60,000 nt of DNA from Tubulanus polymorphus (taxonomy: Eukaryota > Nemertea > Palaeonemertea > Tubulaniformes > Tubulanidae), in the NCBI RefSeq assembly GCF_964204645.1, contig NC_134026.1, positions 18,930,650 to 18,990,649 of the forward strand. Reading direction: 5' to 3'. Position numbers and translations under genes: made by a program. Shown here piece by piece: positions 45,436 through 55,062 of this stretch. The notes under the pieces were generated by a model. It was not told the origin of the DNA. It searched no databases and worked only from the letters and a program-made list of their open reading frames with translations. Positions within the stretch are counted from its first letter, which is position 1, and each line of letters begins with the position of its first letter.

Positions 45436-45664
45436 GTTTGGTGTACCTGATTTGTTCCCATCATGTCAAATTATGTCTGAAGGAGCTGATGATTTGAATT
45501 GCTGGATGAGGAATAATTTCCTCAAATGCAACGGGGATAAGACAGATGCGCTATTCGTGTATACTAGAAATATGTATAGTCAGCTTCAACAGTTGCCTCA
45601 TATCAGAATTATTGATTCTGACATCAGACCTTCTACTTCTGTTCGGAATCTTGGAGTAATTTTT

Positions 45665-46960
45665 AGCCCACTTGGGACTTCAGTCCCAGCGGGCTATTGC
45701 GTTCACTTTTCGTCCGTCGTCCGTCCGTTCGTCCGTTTGTCAGTCCGTAGCGTCCGTTCGTCCGTCCGTAGACGGAATCCAGTTATTTTGGGAAGTTTTG
45801 AAGACGCTTCAAGATAATGTCTTGATATTTGGGTTACACATGTATCTACCCTAGACACATCTTCAGCCCAAAAACTGGCCCTGTCAGATTCAAGATGGCC
45901 GACTGGCAGCCATTGTTGTTCGCCAAAATCAGCACTTTTTACACATTTTTGAACTTTTTGAGGGAAATTTTGAAGACGCTTTGATCAATTACCTTGATCT
46001 TTCGGATATATGTGAATTCCCCCAGGGCCCATCAGCATAACAAAAATTGGGTCGATTGGACTCAAGATGGCCGTCCTATGACCTTTTTAGTGCCCAAAAA
46101 TGTTAATTTTGGCCCAAATTCTGAGTCCTGTAGCTTCCTACTGGTTTATCATTTCTCATTGCAATTTGTGATGGGTATTCTTTGGAAAGGGATGTTTTAT
46201 ACCTGAGACAGGTATTTTTCATCAGCCAATTATGATGCAATTGGCGGCCATCTTGGTGTCAGCAGTACTCATTCGTAAGTGGGAAAAATTTTTTCCACAT
46301 TATATTGATACCTAAGCGTATTTTGTTACCACAATCAATTAGAAAGTTGTAGCTCATAACGTGTTCTATGATTGTGGTGAGTTTCAAGGTCATTGGTTTT
46401 TGTATATGGCCACCAGGGGGCGTTGAATAATGCAATATCTTAGTATTTCTATATTATATTCGTATCAATGCATACTTTGTAACCACAATCAATTGCAAAG
46501 TTGTAGCTCATGACATCATCTATGATTGTGGCAAGTTTTAAGGCCATTAGTTATTCTATATGGTCACCAGGGGGCGTTGAATAGTAGAATAACTTAGTAT
46601 TTCCTTATTATATTGGTACCTAGGCATATTTTGTTACCATGATCAATTACAAAGTTATAGTTCGTGACATGTTCTATGATTGTGGTGAGTTTCAAGGTCA
46701 TTGGGTTTTGAATATGGTCACCAGGGGGCGTTGAATAGTAGAATAACTTAGTATTTCCATATTAAAGTGGTAACGAGGCATATTTTGTTATCACAATCAA
46801 TTACAAAATCGTAGCTGCTGACATGTTCTATGATTGTGGTGAGTGTCAAGGTCATTGGATTCTGTATATGGTCACCAGGGGGCATTGAATATTGAAACTG
46901 TTAGATTGTTGAGCATTTGGAACCACTTCCAAAGTGGGCATGGTGTCCCTGGACCCCTAG
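45665..46960 (+). mobile_element. Helentron-like element, copy 2, inside the LINE
   Basis: 1,296 bp, AGCCCACTTGGGAC...GGACCCCTAG. Removing it together with one TT restores GTA-ATT-TTT-GAC-TCG-GAG in the LINE frame, which fixes both ends and shows insertion at TT with TT repeated. Four 154-bp units carry (C/T)CACCAGGGGGC(G/A) at 46410, 46564, 46718 and 46872. (GTCC)n-rich stretch near the 5' end. Confidence 0.82.
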
Positions 46961-47594
46961 TTGACTCGGAGCTTACTTTCAAAGATCAAATATCATCCAT
47001 TGTTAAATCCTGCAACTTTCATTTACGTAACATAAGCAAAATAAGGGGCTTTTTATCTGATGATGCTGCTCGCATTTATGTCCATGCCTTGGTTACTTCA
47101 CGTCTTGATTTCTGCAACTCCTTGCTTAACGGGCTCCCTGCAAAGTCCCTCAAACCAGTGCAAAACAATGCAGCACGTCAAATTTCTCGCTCTAGCAAGT
47201 TTTCATCCATTTCATCTCTTCTGCATGACCTACACTGGATACCAGTTGCATACCGCATTCGTTTTAAAGTTATTATGCTAACTTTCCAGGCTATACATAA
47301 TTTAGCTCCTCCATACTTATCTGAACTTGTTACACTTTACTCACCACCTCGTGCACTTCGATCAGCCAATCAGTTTTTGCTAGTTGTCCCTTTGTTTCAT
47401 AGTCAATCTACAGGTAGTCGGGCATTTTCCAACAGCGCCCCAAAATTGTGGAACCAGCTTCCTCTTAGCCTTCGTGCTATCACTTCATTAGATCAATTCA
47501 GGAAGCAGCTAAAATGCTTCCTTTTTAAGGAGGCATTTTATAATTTGTAAAGCGCTTTGAGCAGCTTAGCTGGATTTAGCGCTATATAAGATCC

Positions 47595-47633
<39 letters not shown>

Positions 47634-47810
47634 TCGGTACCGGTACTACAAATTGATTGTAAAAAGAGTGTTTACCAGTTTTCTGAAAGCCATCTTGGAT
47701 TCTTTTTGTCTGTTATTGCCTGACTTACCTGTTTTAGTAATTCTGAAAATATCTATTGTTTTGTTTATCTGCAGTTTGTTTAATTGATGAGAATTTTGTA
47801 AGGCCCGAAC

Positions 47811-48071
47811 CTTGAGGTAAAACATTACAATATTCAAAGCGTCTGTCAGGATCCGTGGTGTAACACCAGATGCATGCTCCATTGTCCGGATTTCGGCAAT
47901 AGTTCTTTGCTTTTTGAAAGTCTTTTTCTGGAAAATTGCTTGGTGAACTTGCTTCACCTACTTTCCTATGTGGTTCATCAACAGCCCATCTCTGACAAGT
48001 ACGCCCAGTTCTCGTAACATTATGTTTTCCTGTATAGTAAATACCTCTATCAGGCAACGAACACCTCTTTT
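47811..48071 (-). CDS. Kringle-domain exon (downstream copy)
   Basis: Minus-strand exon of 261 bases, acceptor ttcttacag, donor gttcgg, phase 1 on both sides, so one whole kringle module per exon. Visible: YYTGKHNVTRTGRTCQRW, NYCRNPDN, IWCYTTDPDRRFEYC. Kringles are extracellular triple-disulphide modules that bind proteins or lysine-type ligands. The usual last Cys after EYC.(.)P is absent (it reads LPQG) and an extra Cys precedes IWCY. Probably part of a secreted or membrane protein whose other exons I could not identify. Confidence 0.85.
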
Positions 48072-48242
48072 CTGTAAGAACAAATCGGAGATTATAAGGT
48101 TACCATAAGCATAATCATTTTGTCTTTTATAGCCTGATATTTACCCTCTTCACAGTTATTCTGAATGGCTGATATCGAAAATATCTACATTTTGTTTAAT
48201 TGCAATTAGTTAAATCGATGAGAATTTTTGTACGGTCCGAAC

Positions 48243-48503
48243 CTTGGGGTAAGGTACTGCAATACTCGAAGCGTATGTAAGGGTCTGTGGTATAACACCA
48301 AATACATAATTCATTGTCTGGATTTCGGCAATAGTTCTTTGCTTTTTGCAAGTCCTTTTCTGGAAAATTGGTTGGCGAACTTGCTCTTTCACTTTTCACA
48401 TGTGGTTCATCAACAGCCCATCTCTGACAGGAATGCCCAGACCACGTGACATTCAGCCTTCCAGTATAGTGAACACCTTTATCAGGTAATACACAGTTCT
48501 CGT
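48243..48503 (-). CDS. Kringle-domain exon (upstream copy)
   Basis: Also 261 bases with the same phase, acceptor cttacag, donor gttcgg. Visible: HYTGRLNVTWSGHSCQRW, NYCRNPDNELCIWCYTTDP, RFEYC. It and the exon at 47811 are clearly tandem duplicates, and both have the extra Cys before IWCY and lack the terminal Cys. First in transcription order, separated from the next by a 171-base intron. Confidence 0.85.
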
Positions 48504-49287
48504 CTGTAAGTACAAATTGAAGAGTATGAAGTTGCAGTAAGCAACTTATCTTTATTGAGCAATACCCACAGTTGATGATTTGATAACTCGATTAGATAAA
48601 TCAATTAATACATGCAATTATATCAGTCTTGCAGTCAAACTAATCATTATCTTTCTCCCTGAAACGGACCACAGGTAATTACAGACTTATACGATTGATA
48701 TTATTTATCCTAAATCTGAAAAATAGGCATAGAATACTGTCAACCAGATGATTTGTTTACAGGACATGATAAAGAGATATTCCGAGTTTCAAATACGGTA
48801 GTTGCTTTTAGATTTTCAAGGCTTGGCACATAAGTTGCGAGGGAGTCTGGCGGTATCGGTCATGTGCAACAAACTATTTCAATTGTGTCTTTTGATAAAT
48901 CATATTTAATGATATTGATATTGTTTATTCAGTCAAAGTATTTACATTACGCCTACGACATAAAAAATCATAAGTAGACTTTACACTGATATGGCGGTTA
49001 CATGAAAATTTGCATATTTCAAATGATAATTTTAATTTTATTCTAATACTGATAATTTACTAATACGTTTTAAGGAACCCCCTAAGGATCAACTTCGGAT
49101 GTGCAAACGCTTTAGTTAGATAGTGTAGCACCACGTTTTGTTAGAGCACCCAAGTTCACTGAAAGTAAATTAATAGATTTATGCTTTGATGTAGTACTCA
49201 GTGTAGTACTTTGGGATACAGCTGCTCCTTAGGGGTCTATACACAGGACAAGACTAGTTCAAGGTGAAATTATATCTTCATATTAAA
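48504..49287. other. Region without recognised gene
   Basis: A/T-rich DNA upstream of the kringle exons on the minus strand; presumably intron of the same gene. No exon or element identified. Confidence 0.4.
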
Positions 49288-49486
49288 CTAGGGTTTAGGG
49301 GAAATCACGCTGACTTGGGAAGTGGTTTGAAATGCTCAACGAACAGAAAATTTCAATATTCAATGCCCCCTGGTGAAAAACTCGCCATACTCATAGAACA
49401 TGTCACTAGCTACAATTTTGCAATTGATTGTGGTTACAAAATATGCCTATTTACCAGTAATATGAAAATACTAAGTTATACGGCTA
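49288..49486 (-). mobile_element. Helentron-like element, 3' fragment in reverse (copy 4)
   Basis: Begins CTAGGG (the reverse of the element's CCCTAG end), then GACTTGGGAAGTGG, AATGCTCAAC and one CTCF-like unit in reverse (ATGCCCCCTGGTGA near 49363), then ACAATTTTGCAATTGATTG. Truncated next to the palindrome at 49500. Confidence 0.7.
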
Positions 49487-49499
49487 AAGGGTGGCTAGC

Positions 49500-49639
49500 A
49501 GTAATTGGTAATATGGGGGTTTAGATCAAAGGTCGAGAGGTCGAGTGAGTAGAAAAATAAATTCTCGCACACTCGAATTTATTTTTCTACTCACTCGCCC
49601 TCTCAACCTTTAACCTGAACCCCCATATTACCAATTACT
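49500..49639. repeat. 140-bp palindrome at the left edge of the viral block
   Basis: Left arm begins AGTAATTGGTAATATGGGGG (49500) and the right arm ends CCCCCATATTACCAATTACT (49639). Arms of about 68 bases pair almost throughout, with a 4-6 base loop near 49570. Not A+T-rich like the block that follows. Could be a fold-back MITE or a remnant of a viral hairpin end. Confidence 0.88.
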
Positions 49640-49730
49640 TTAATATTCATATATGAATAACATATAAATGAATAACATATATAAATGAATAACTTCTAAA
49701 ATCAATTTTCATAAAAAATTTGATATTAAA

Positions 49731-50026
49731 ATGGAGAGTAAACAAATACACAGTGAATTCTTAGATAGAATTAAAGATACAAATGTCAAATCTGTAGATT
49801 ATAAATTTAAGAAGTTAACAGAATAAACAATTCATAAGAAATATTTAATTACAAATATTGATACTGTTACTAATAAATATGGAGATAAATTAGTTATCGA
49901 CTTAGAATATGAAGGATTAAAAGGAAATAAATATAAATTAGATAGGGCGATTTCTATTTCATATATAAAGGTAAGAATGAAAAAGGGCACCATGATATAG
50001 ATTTCGAATAATATGAAAATATGTAA
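49731..50026 (+). pseudogene. Viral-block gene A, unknown
   Basis: Begins MESKQIHSEFLDRIKD at 49731. In-frame TAA at 49824, a frameshift around 49950-49960, a second internal TAA at 50009 and probable true stop TAA 50024. About 95 codons. A segment of the type 'tkyGdklvidle' followed by an aromatic/Lys-rich end recalls small nucleic-acid-associated proteins of such elements, but I cannot assign a function. Upstream signal weak (ATTAAAATGG, no T run). Confidence 0.55.
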
Positions 50027-50031
50027 AATAA

Positions 50032-50780
50032 ATGGTAGAATTAAAAGAATATAGAATATTTGTTGATTCTAGAAGACTTACAAATTATAAATCACATAAT
50101 TTACTAGTACAATTAGATAGGGAATTTAAGAATTGTGTAGATTTAAAATTAGTAAATGTAAGTTTATGTAACTCATTTTACAATATATCGGATAAAAGTC
50201 TTGATCATAAAATGCTTTTATGATTCACGTTAGGAGAAATAATAAATGGTATCATCTTTTTTTAAGACCAGGATTATATAATTTAGAGACTTTAGCGCAA
50301 GAAATTAATAGAAAAATTAAAACAAAAATGAGCGCAGCTGCTGGATTTGGAATTAAATTTTTAAAAGGTGATAATAATAATAAATTAAGAATAAAGTTAG
50401 CTAATAAAGAACAACACAAATTTATAGTGAGAAAACCATTAGCTTAACTGTTAGGAATTACACCAAATAAACTTTATTCAAATGTTGATTCTACACCAAA
50501 TATAATGCCTTTTACACATTTTTATATTTATTGCAATTTAATTGATCCTACAAAAAACATTTGAAGTAAAGATACAACTTGTAATTCTAGTATATTGAAT
50601 ATTTTACCATTAAAAAATGTTAAGCAATTTGGAACACAAATAGATTATAATTTAGCTGAGTGTGATTTCAAACCATGCATTCCACATTTTAATAATTTTA
50701 TAAGAAATCATAATGGATACTAAATTGATTTGAATAACTTTCCTGTCATTTATGAATTAGTTATAAGATGTAAAGAATAA
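50032..50780 (+). pseudogene. Viral-block gene B, possible minor capsid protein
   Basis: Starts MVELKEYRIFVDSR in the context ATAAATGG. Frameshift at about 50218; internal TAA 50445, TGA 50562 and TAA 50721; end TAA 50778, which touches the promoter motif of gene C. About 249 codons. The beginning (a strand followed by VDSR) and the pattern 'LRPGLYNLETLAQEIN' are of the kind seen in penton or minor structural proteins of capsid-bearing DNA viruses; this is a low-certainty inference. Confidence 0.5.
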
Positions 50781-50799
50781 TTTTTTCACTATATAAATG
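50779..50799 (+). promoter_or_regulatory. Late-promoter-like signal, gene C
   Basis: AATTTTTT, 10 bases, then ATG at 50797 as ATATAAATG. Confidence 0.65.
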
Positions 50800-51168
50800 A
50801 ATATAACTGTTGGACCGAGTATATGTTTTGGATTTGATTTTAAACGTGAGAAAGAAATGAAATTTAACATTAATGATGTAATAATGCATATCAAAAATAC
50901 TACATTTTTTAATGGAACAACATTTGAATATGAAACAACAATAAATGAAGAAACTTTTAATGTAGAAAAGATTACTGATTTAATTAGAGAGTCTTTAAGA
51001 TTTTATGAATTAGATGAAGATTTCATTATTGATGATATTAGAAAAATAATAACTGAAATATATGATAATCATAAAAGTAGTAATGAAATAAATGTTGAAA
51101 TAATTATAAATAAGATAACTAAATATTTTGAAGATGGTAATTTTTTTTTATTAATAAATGGCGGATAA
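50797..51168 (+). CDS. Viral-block gene C, hypothetical, intact
   Basis: 123 codons, uninterrupted. MNITVGPSICFGFDF start, then acidic helical text (LRFYELDEDFIIDDIRKI) and no membrane segment. Ends inside the start of gene D (11-base overlap), so its original stop may have been a little earlier. Function unknown. Confidence 0.6.
   Translation: MNITVGPSICFGFDFKREKEMKFNINDVIMHIKNTTFFNGTTFEYETTINEETFNVEKITDLIRESLRFYELDEDFIIDDIRKIITEIYDNHKSSNEINVEIIINKITKYFEDGNFFLLINGG
51139..51160 (+). promoter_or_regulatory. Late-promoter-like signal, gene D
   Basis: AATTTTTTTTT, 8 bases, then ATG at 51158 as TTAATAAATGG. Confidence 0.65.
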
Positions 51169-51378
51169 GAAGTGGATAATAAATGGGTTATATAATGGAG
51201 CATTACTATCAGTGGAACTGTTGGTTATACAATGGTATTAAAAAAAGTATTCAAAATGGGAAGTATTAATGTTGATAAATTTGATATAAATGATATTTTG
51301 AAATTAACATTAGCAGTTACTTTATCTAATTTAACAATTGATTATTTAGAAAAACAAAAATATATTCCTCCTATATAA
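51158..51378 (+). pseudogene. Viral-block gene D, small membrane protein
   Basis: Starts MADKKWIINGLYNGALLS; one frameshift near 51212, then open to TAA 51376. About 73 codons with an N-terminal hydrophobic stretch, a second near LKLTLAVTLSNL, and a YIPPI end. Two-helix small membrane proteins of this kind are common in capsid gene clusters; function unknown. Confidence 0.5.
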
Positions 51379-51384
51379 ATGCGT

Positions 51385-51405
51385 AATTTTTTTACTCAAT
51401 AAATG
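51385..51405 (+). promoter_or_regulatory. Late-promoter-like signal, gene E
   Basis: AATTTTTTT, 9 bases, then ATG at 51403 as CAATAAATGG. Confidence 0.65.
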
Positions 51406-51825
51406 GCTTCTGCAATTATAACTATTATAGGATCGGCAATTGTTAACGCTTTAGCATTTACTGGTGGTGGTTATTTATTTAAGCATATTGATAAAAATAG
51501 TTCATTAGGAGAACAAAGAAGACATAACTTAGCATTAGAGAAATATAATAAAGCTGCAGAAGAATATAGAGAAAAGAGACAAAACTATATGGATTATATC
51601 AATAAAGAATTATATAATCAGAAAATTACACATAGAGATTTTCAATCAGTTGATGATGCAATGAGTTTATATAACGCAGTAACAAATAAAGAAAAATTAC
51701 ATCTATATAAACCCAAATTATCAGATTATTATACACCAAGTAGAGAACAACAAAAATATGAAATAATTTGGATTTTAGGTGGAAGTGTTATTGTTATATT
51801 TGTTGCATATAAATTTACAAATTAG
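51403..51825 (+). CDS. Viral-block gene E, two-helix membrane protein, intact
   Basis: 140 codons, no interruption. N-terminal hydrophobic segment (IITIIGSAIVNALAFTGGGYLF, residues about 4-25), a charged coiled-coil middle with many Glu/Lys/Tyr, and a second helix near the C terminus (IIWILGGSVIVIFVAY). Stop TAG 51823. Likely a virion or envelope-associated protein by architecture only. Confidence 0.6.
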   Translation: MASAIITIIGSAIVNALAFTGGGYLFKHIDKNSSLGEQRRHNLALEKYNKAAEEYREKRQNYMDYINKELYNQKITHRDFQSVDDAMSLYNAVTNKEKLHLYKPKLSDYYTPSREQQKYEIIWILGGSVIVIFVAYKFTN

Positions 51826-51826
51826 T

Positions 51827-51847
51827 AATTTTTTTGTTAGATAAATG
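51827..51847 (+). promoter_or_regulatory. Late-promoter-like signal, gene F
   Basis: AATTTTTTT, 9 bases, then ATG at 51845 as AGATAAATGG. Confidence 0.7.
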
Positions 51848-52272
51848 GATAAAGTTGATAATAATGATATTATCCTTCATGATATAAATAAAACTAAATT
51901 AAAATCATATTTTGAAAAACAAATATTAGAATTTGAAAGTGACTTAAAGATAAAAAAGAAAAAATTTTTAAAATCTAAAATTATATATTATTTTATTATT
52001 AGCGGTTCAGTTACAATTAGTTCTGTAATAACATTTTTAGCAATATTTACTCCATTAACACCTTTAGCTATCTCAATTGGTGTGTTAGGATTATCATCAA
52101 GTGTTTTAACCGGAATAAGTTCAAAATTGAATATAAAAGGTAATAAAGGAAAAAATCTAATATAAAAGAAATTGATAAATTAAAAAATACATTAGATTAT
52201 ATAATAAGTTTGAATGGTAATATAACAATTGAAAAACAAGATAAATTATTAAAAGAATTAATTAATTATTAA
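51845..52272 (+). pseudogene. Viral-block gene F, membrane protein
   Basis: Starts MDKVDNNDIILHDINKT. Charged N-terminal helix, then two hydrophobic segments (YYFIISGSVTISSVITFLAIF and PLAISIGVLGLSSSVL). A frameshift near 52160 moves the Lys-rich tail to another frame ending TAA 52270, which overlaps the next promoter motif. About 142 codons. Unknown function. Confidence 0.55.
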
Positions 52273-52291
52273 TTTTTTTATTATATGAATG
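52271..52291 (+). promoter_or_regulatory. Late-promoter-like signal, gene G
   Basis: AATTTTTTT, 9 bases, then ATG at 52289; here the context is TATGAATGG instead of ATAAATGG. Confidence 0.6.
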
Positions 52292-53603
52292 GTAGAAAGT
52301 TTTCCAAAAGCTTTTCAATATAATAAATCAATTGACTATAATATTCCTGCAATAGATTTTAATGAAGATATTTCATATAGAAATGAAGTTTTAGATTCAT
52401 TAATTAATTTAGATATTTATGTTACTGAAACTAATAATTTTAATGCAAAGATGGAAATATATTTCATGTATATATAATTAATTCTAAAAAATTGAAAGAT
52501 GAAAAACAATGGTTATTGAAATCTAATATGAAGTATTGGCAGAACCAATTAAATTTTGTTGTTTATTGTGCAACAACAGGATGTGGATTAAGTTGGAATG
52601 ATCATTTGAATAATTCTAAATGTGAATTAATTCAAAGTTTATTTAGATTTCATACTTATTTTCAAATAATATTAATATTAAATGAATTAGAGACTCCTTT
52701 ACCAGGATCTAGGTATTTTAAAGAATTAGATAATAATATTAATTTATCAAAGTTTTATAAAATTTGTAATGAACTTAATATAGATATAAATCATTCTGAT
52801 TTTAGAACAAAACTTGGAACAATAAGATCATTTCCTTGCCCTAAAAAGATTGCAGAATATTGTGCACTTCCAATACCATCTAATACCTTTTATAATATCT
52901 ATAATGATTAATTAGGTTATGGTAAAATAGAAAGGATTTAGAAACATTAAATTTCAATCAATTACCGAAATTCTATGATAATTTAAAACAAGAAAATAAT
53001 AATAGTTGGGTTTATTTTATATTAGAAAGTAGTGAAGGTTTTACTGAAACAAGATCCCCAATAATTGGAAATTTAAACACACCATTTGATACACAAAAAC
53101 AATTTTAAGTATTATTTGAAGATTCCATTTATAATGATAGAAATAGATCGATTCCAGAAAATATAGTTAGGTACCAAAATTATCTAGATAAATCTCATGT
53201 AAAATTAAATTATTGTATAGGCCCTAATTTATTAATTATTTCTGATGATTTAATATTAAAAATGGAAATATGGAAATATAATTGGTTATAATAATTCAAT
53301 TAAGACTGCAACAATACATAATAAGTCTGGATTAAATGATATAAATAAAATGATTATTACTGCTCCAAAACTAATGGAAGGTGAAAAATTAAAAAACATA
53401 TTTAATCAACTGAAACTAAAACTAAGAATATTCAATTGGATAATGATTCTGAAATAAAAGATTACAATACTACAGAAAATATAAAAAGTGATATTATTCA
53501 ACATGATATAATTAAAACTAATAATGATAATAAATCCCATGAAAATACTAAATTAGCCATAACTTGTATAGGAATTGTAATAGGAGGAATATTATATTTT
53601 TAA
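52289..53603 (+). pseudogene. Viral-block gene G, large structural-type protein
   Basis: About 437 codons, starting MVESFPKAFQYNKS. Breaks: frameshift near 52475, TAA 52909, frameshift near 52930, TAA 53106, frameshifts near 53285 and 53410. End TAA 53601 after a C-terminal membrane helix (LAITCIGIVIGGILYF). The segment YCATTGCGLSWNDHL followed by an RFHTYFQIILIL region resembles a recurrent uncharacterised gene family linked to capsid genes in invertebrate viral elements, as far as I recall. Probably a virion component; function not known. Confidence 0.55.
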
Positions 53604-53607
53604 TTTT

Positions 53608-53630
53608 AATTTTTTTTAAAGATATAAATG
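53608..53630 (+). promoter_or_regulatory. Late-promoter-like signal, gene H
   Basis: AATTTTTTTT, 10 bases, then ATG at 53628 as GATATAAATGG. Confidence 0.7.
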
Positions 53631-55039
53631 GAAGTAGAAGGTGGAGAAGCTTATGAAATGGGAGAAATGGGAAATAATAATGATGGATATAATGATGAAC
53701 CACAACCTGATTTTAATGAAACTAATATTGATAATGATGATGGATCAGCATATAATTCTAATTTAGCAGATAGTGGTTCTAAAGGCCCATCAACAGATGT
53801 GTTTGATAGAAGAACTAAATCGAGAATAAATCCCGAAAATGAAAATCCAGATTTAGTAAAACAAAATTTAGAAAATAATGAATTTATATATAATTTCAAA
53901 CCTATATTTGAAAGATCTGGATATAATATAAATGATAGAGGTGCTAGATATTTAGAAAGAGAATTAAAATTTTTAGATGGTGAATATTATTATCATTTGA
54001 AAGATGATTATTATATTAATATCACTTATAGAAATCAAAATAAAATATTAGCAGAATCAACTTTGAGTAATTTAGAACCATCTAGAATTTAAAAGAATAA
54101 GTAATAGTAATGAAATAGAAAATGTTACACAAGAAGAAATAAATCAAAATAAAAGAGTATTTAAACAAAGAATTAATGACTTATTTGAAACAATCAATAA
54201 TAATTTAGAAACAGAAACAACTTCTGGTAAACTTAAATCCAATAAAGTTCCAATTGAAAAACGTTTACCGAATGGGTTACTTGATGCAACAGATCAACAA
54301 TTAGGAGATTGAAATATATTTTCTGATAAAGCAATTAGAGAAATTATTAGTATAAGAAATAAAGCTGATAAATTTGTGCATGATAAATGTATAAGAGATT
54401 TTAAAATTAGAACTTTCGAAAAAGATAGAACTGATAAAATTAAAGAAATAGAACAATTAAAATTAGATAGAGATAATAAAGTTATTGAAGAAATTGAATT
54501 TAAAAAAAGAAATGCATATTTAGAAAAAGAAAAAGATGATTTAGAATATAACATAGAGAAGAAGAAGAAGAAGAAGAAGGAAGAAGAAATTCAATTATTA
54601 AAAAAATCATATGATTATAATATTAATAGATTAAAAGCTATTTTTTAAGATTTGTTGATAAAACCAAATTCTGAAATATCATTGAAAGATTGAATAGAAT
54701 TATTATTTAAGTTAGAAGGTATAACAATTCTTATTTACAACAATTGGTTTAGCTATATCAAATTCATTAAAATCTGCGCCTACGCCCAATAAACCGGATA
54801 ATAATAATTCTATACAAGATAAAGTTAAAGATGGATTAAAGAAATTAGCAAAATATCTATGGGAACTATCTAAAAAATCTGCTGCAGCTTTACCCGGAGT
54901 TATAGCGTCAATTGTTGGTTTTATATTGAAATCTGCTGGAAATATTATTAACTTTGCTGCTGAACATATAATCTTATTTCTTATTACAGTTGTAAGTGCA
55001 ATTATTTTTGGGTTAGTTATTATGATCAAAAATAAATAA
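53628..55039 (+). pseudogene. Viral-block gene H, acidic/coiled-coil protein with C-terminal helix
   Basis: Acidic Asn/Asp/Gly-rich start (MEVEGGEAYEMGEMGNN, open to 54090). A frameshift at 54092 leads to a long charged coiled coil (KKRNAYLEKEKDDLEY, poly-Lys at 54557-54580) with TGA 54310, TAA 54646 and TGA 54691. Another frameshift near 54722 is followed by a Lys-rich amphipathic stretch and a terminal membrane helix (IILFLITVVSAIIFGLVI) ending TAA 55037. No promoter signal occurs inside, so I treat it as one gene of about 470 codons, but it could be two. Confidence 0.5.
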
Positions 55040-55041
55040 TT

Positions 55042-55062
55042 AATTTTTTTGTTAAATAAATG
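55042..55062 (+). promoter_or_regulatory. Late-promoter-like signal, gene J
   Basis: AATTTTTTT, 9 bases, then ATG at 55060 as AAATAAATGAG. Confidence 0.7.

Larger units (their letters stand above)
43927..47550 (+). pseudogene. LINE endonuclease/reverse transcriptase remnant
   Basis: Frame 1 (43927-44988) carries the endonuclease end, the linker and LKNYRPIS. A frameshift near 44915 moves the rest to the frame of 44918-45660: LLDLSAAFDTVDH (catalytic Asp), VPQGSVLGPLIF and LYADDNQLY (YADD centre). After the large insertion the same frame continues at 46961 with DSELTFKDQISSIV to FKEAFYNL and stop. This is a non-LTR RT of the CR1/L2 type. Inactive because of truncation, frameshift and insertions. 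Confidence 0.88.
43927..47629 (+). mobile_element. CR1/L2-like LINE, 5'-truncated, interrupted
   Basis: Starts inside the endonuclease domain (PTHEKGHTLDLVIV near 43942) and ends in a (ATT)n tail (47596-47629) preceded by GCGCTATATAAGAT, a 3' end typical of L2/CR1 elements. It carries a 26-bp palindromic insert at 45410 and a helentron-like element at 45665-46960. Without these, one coding region of about 2.3 kb remains, with one frameshift. Confidence 0.88.
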
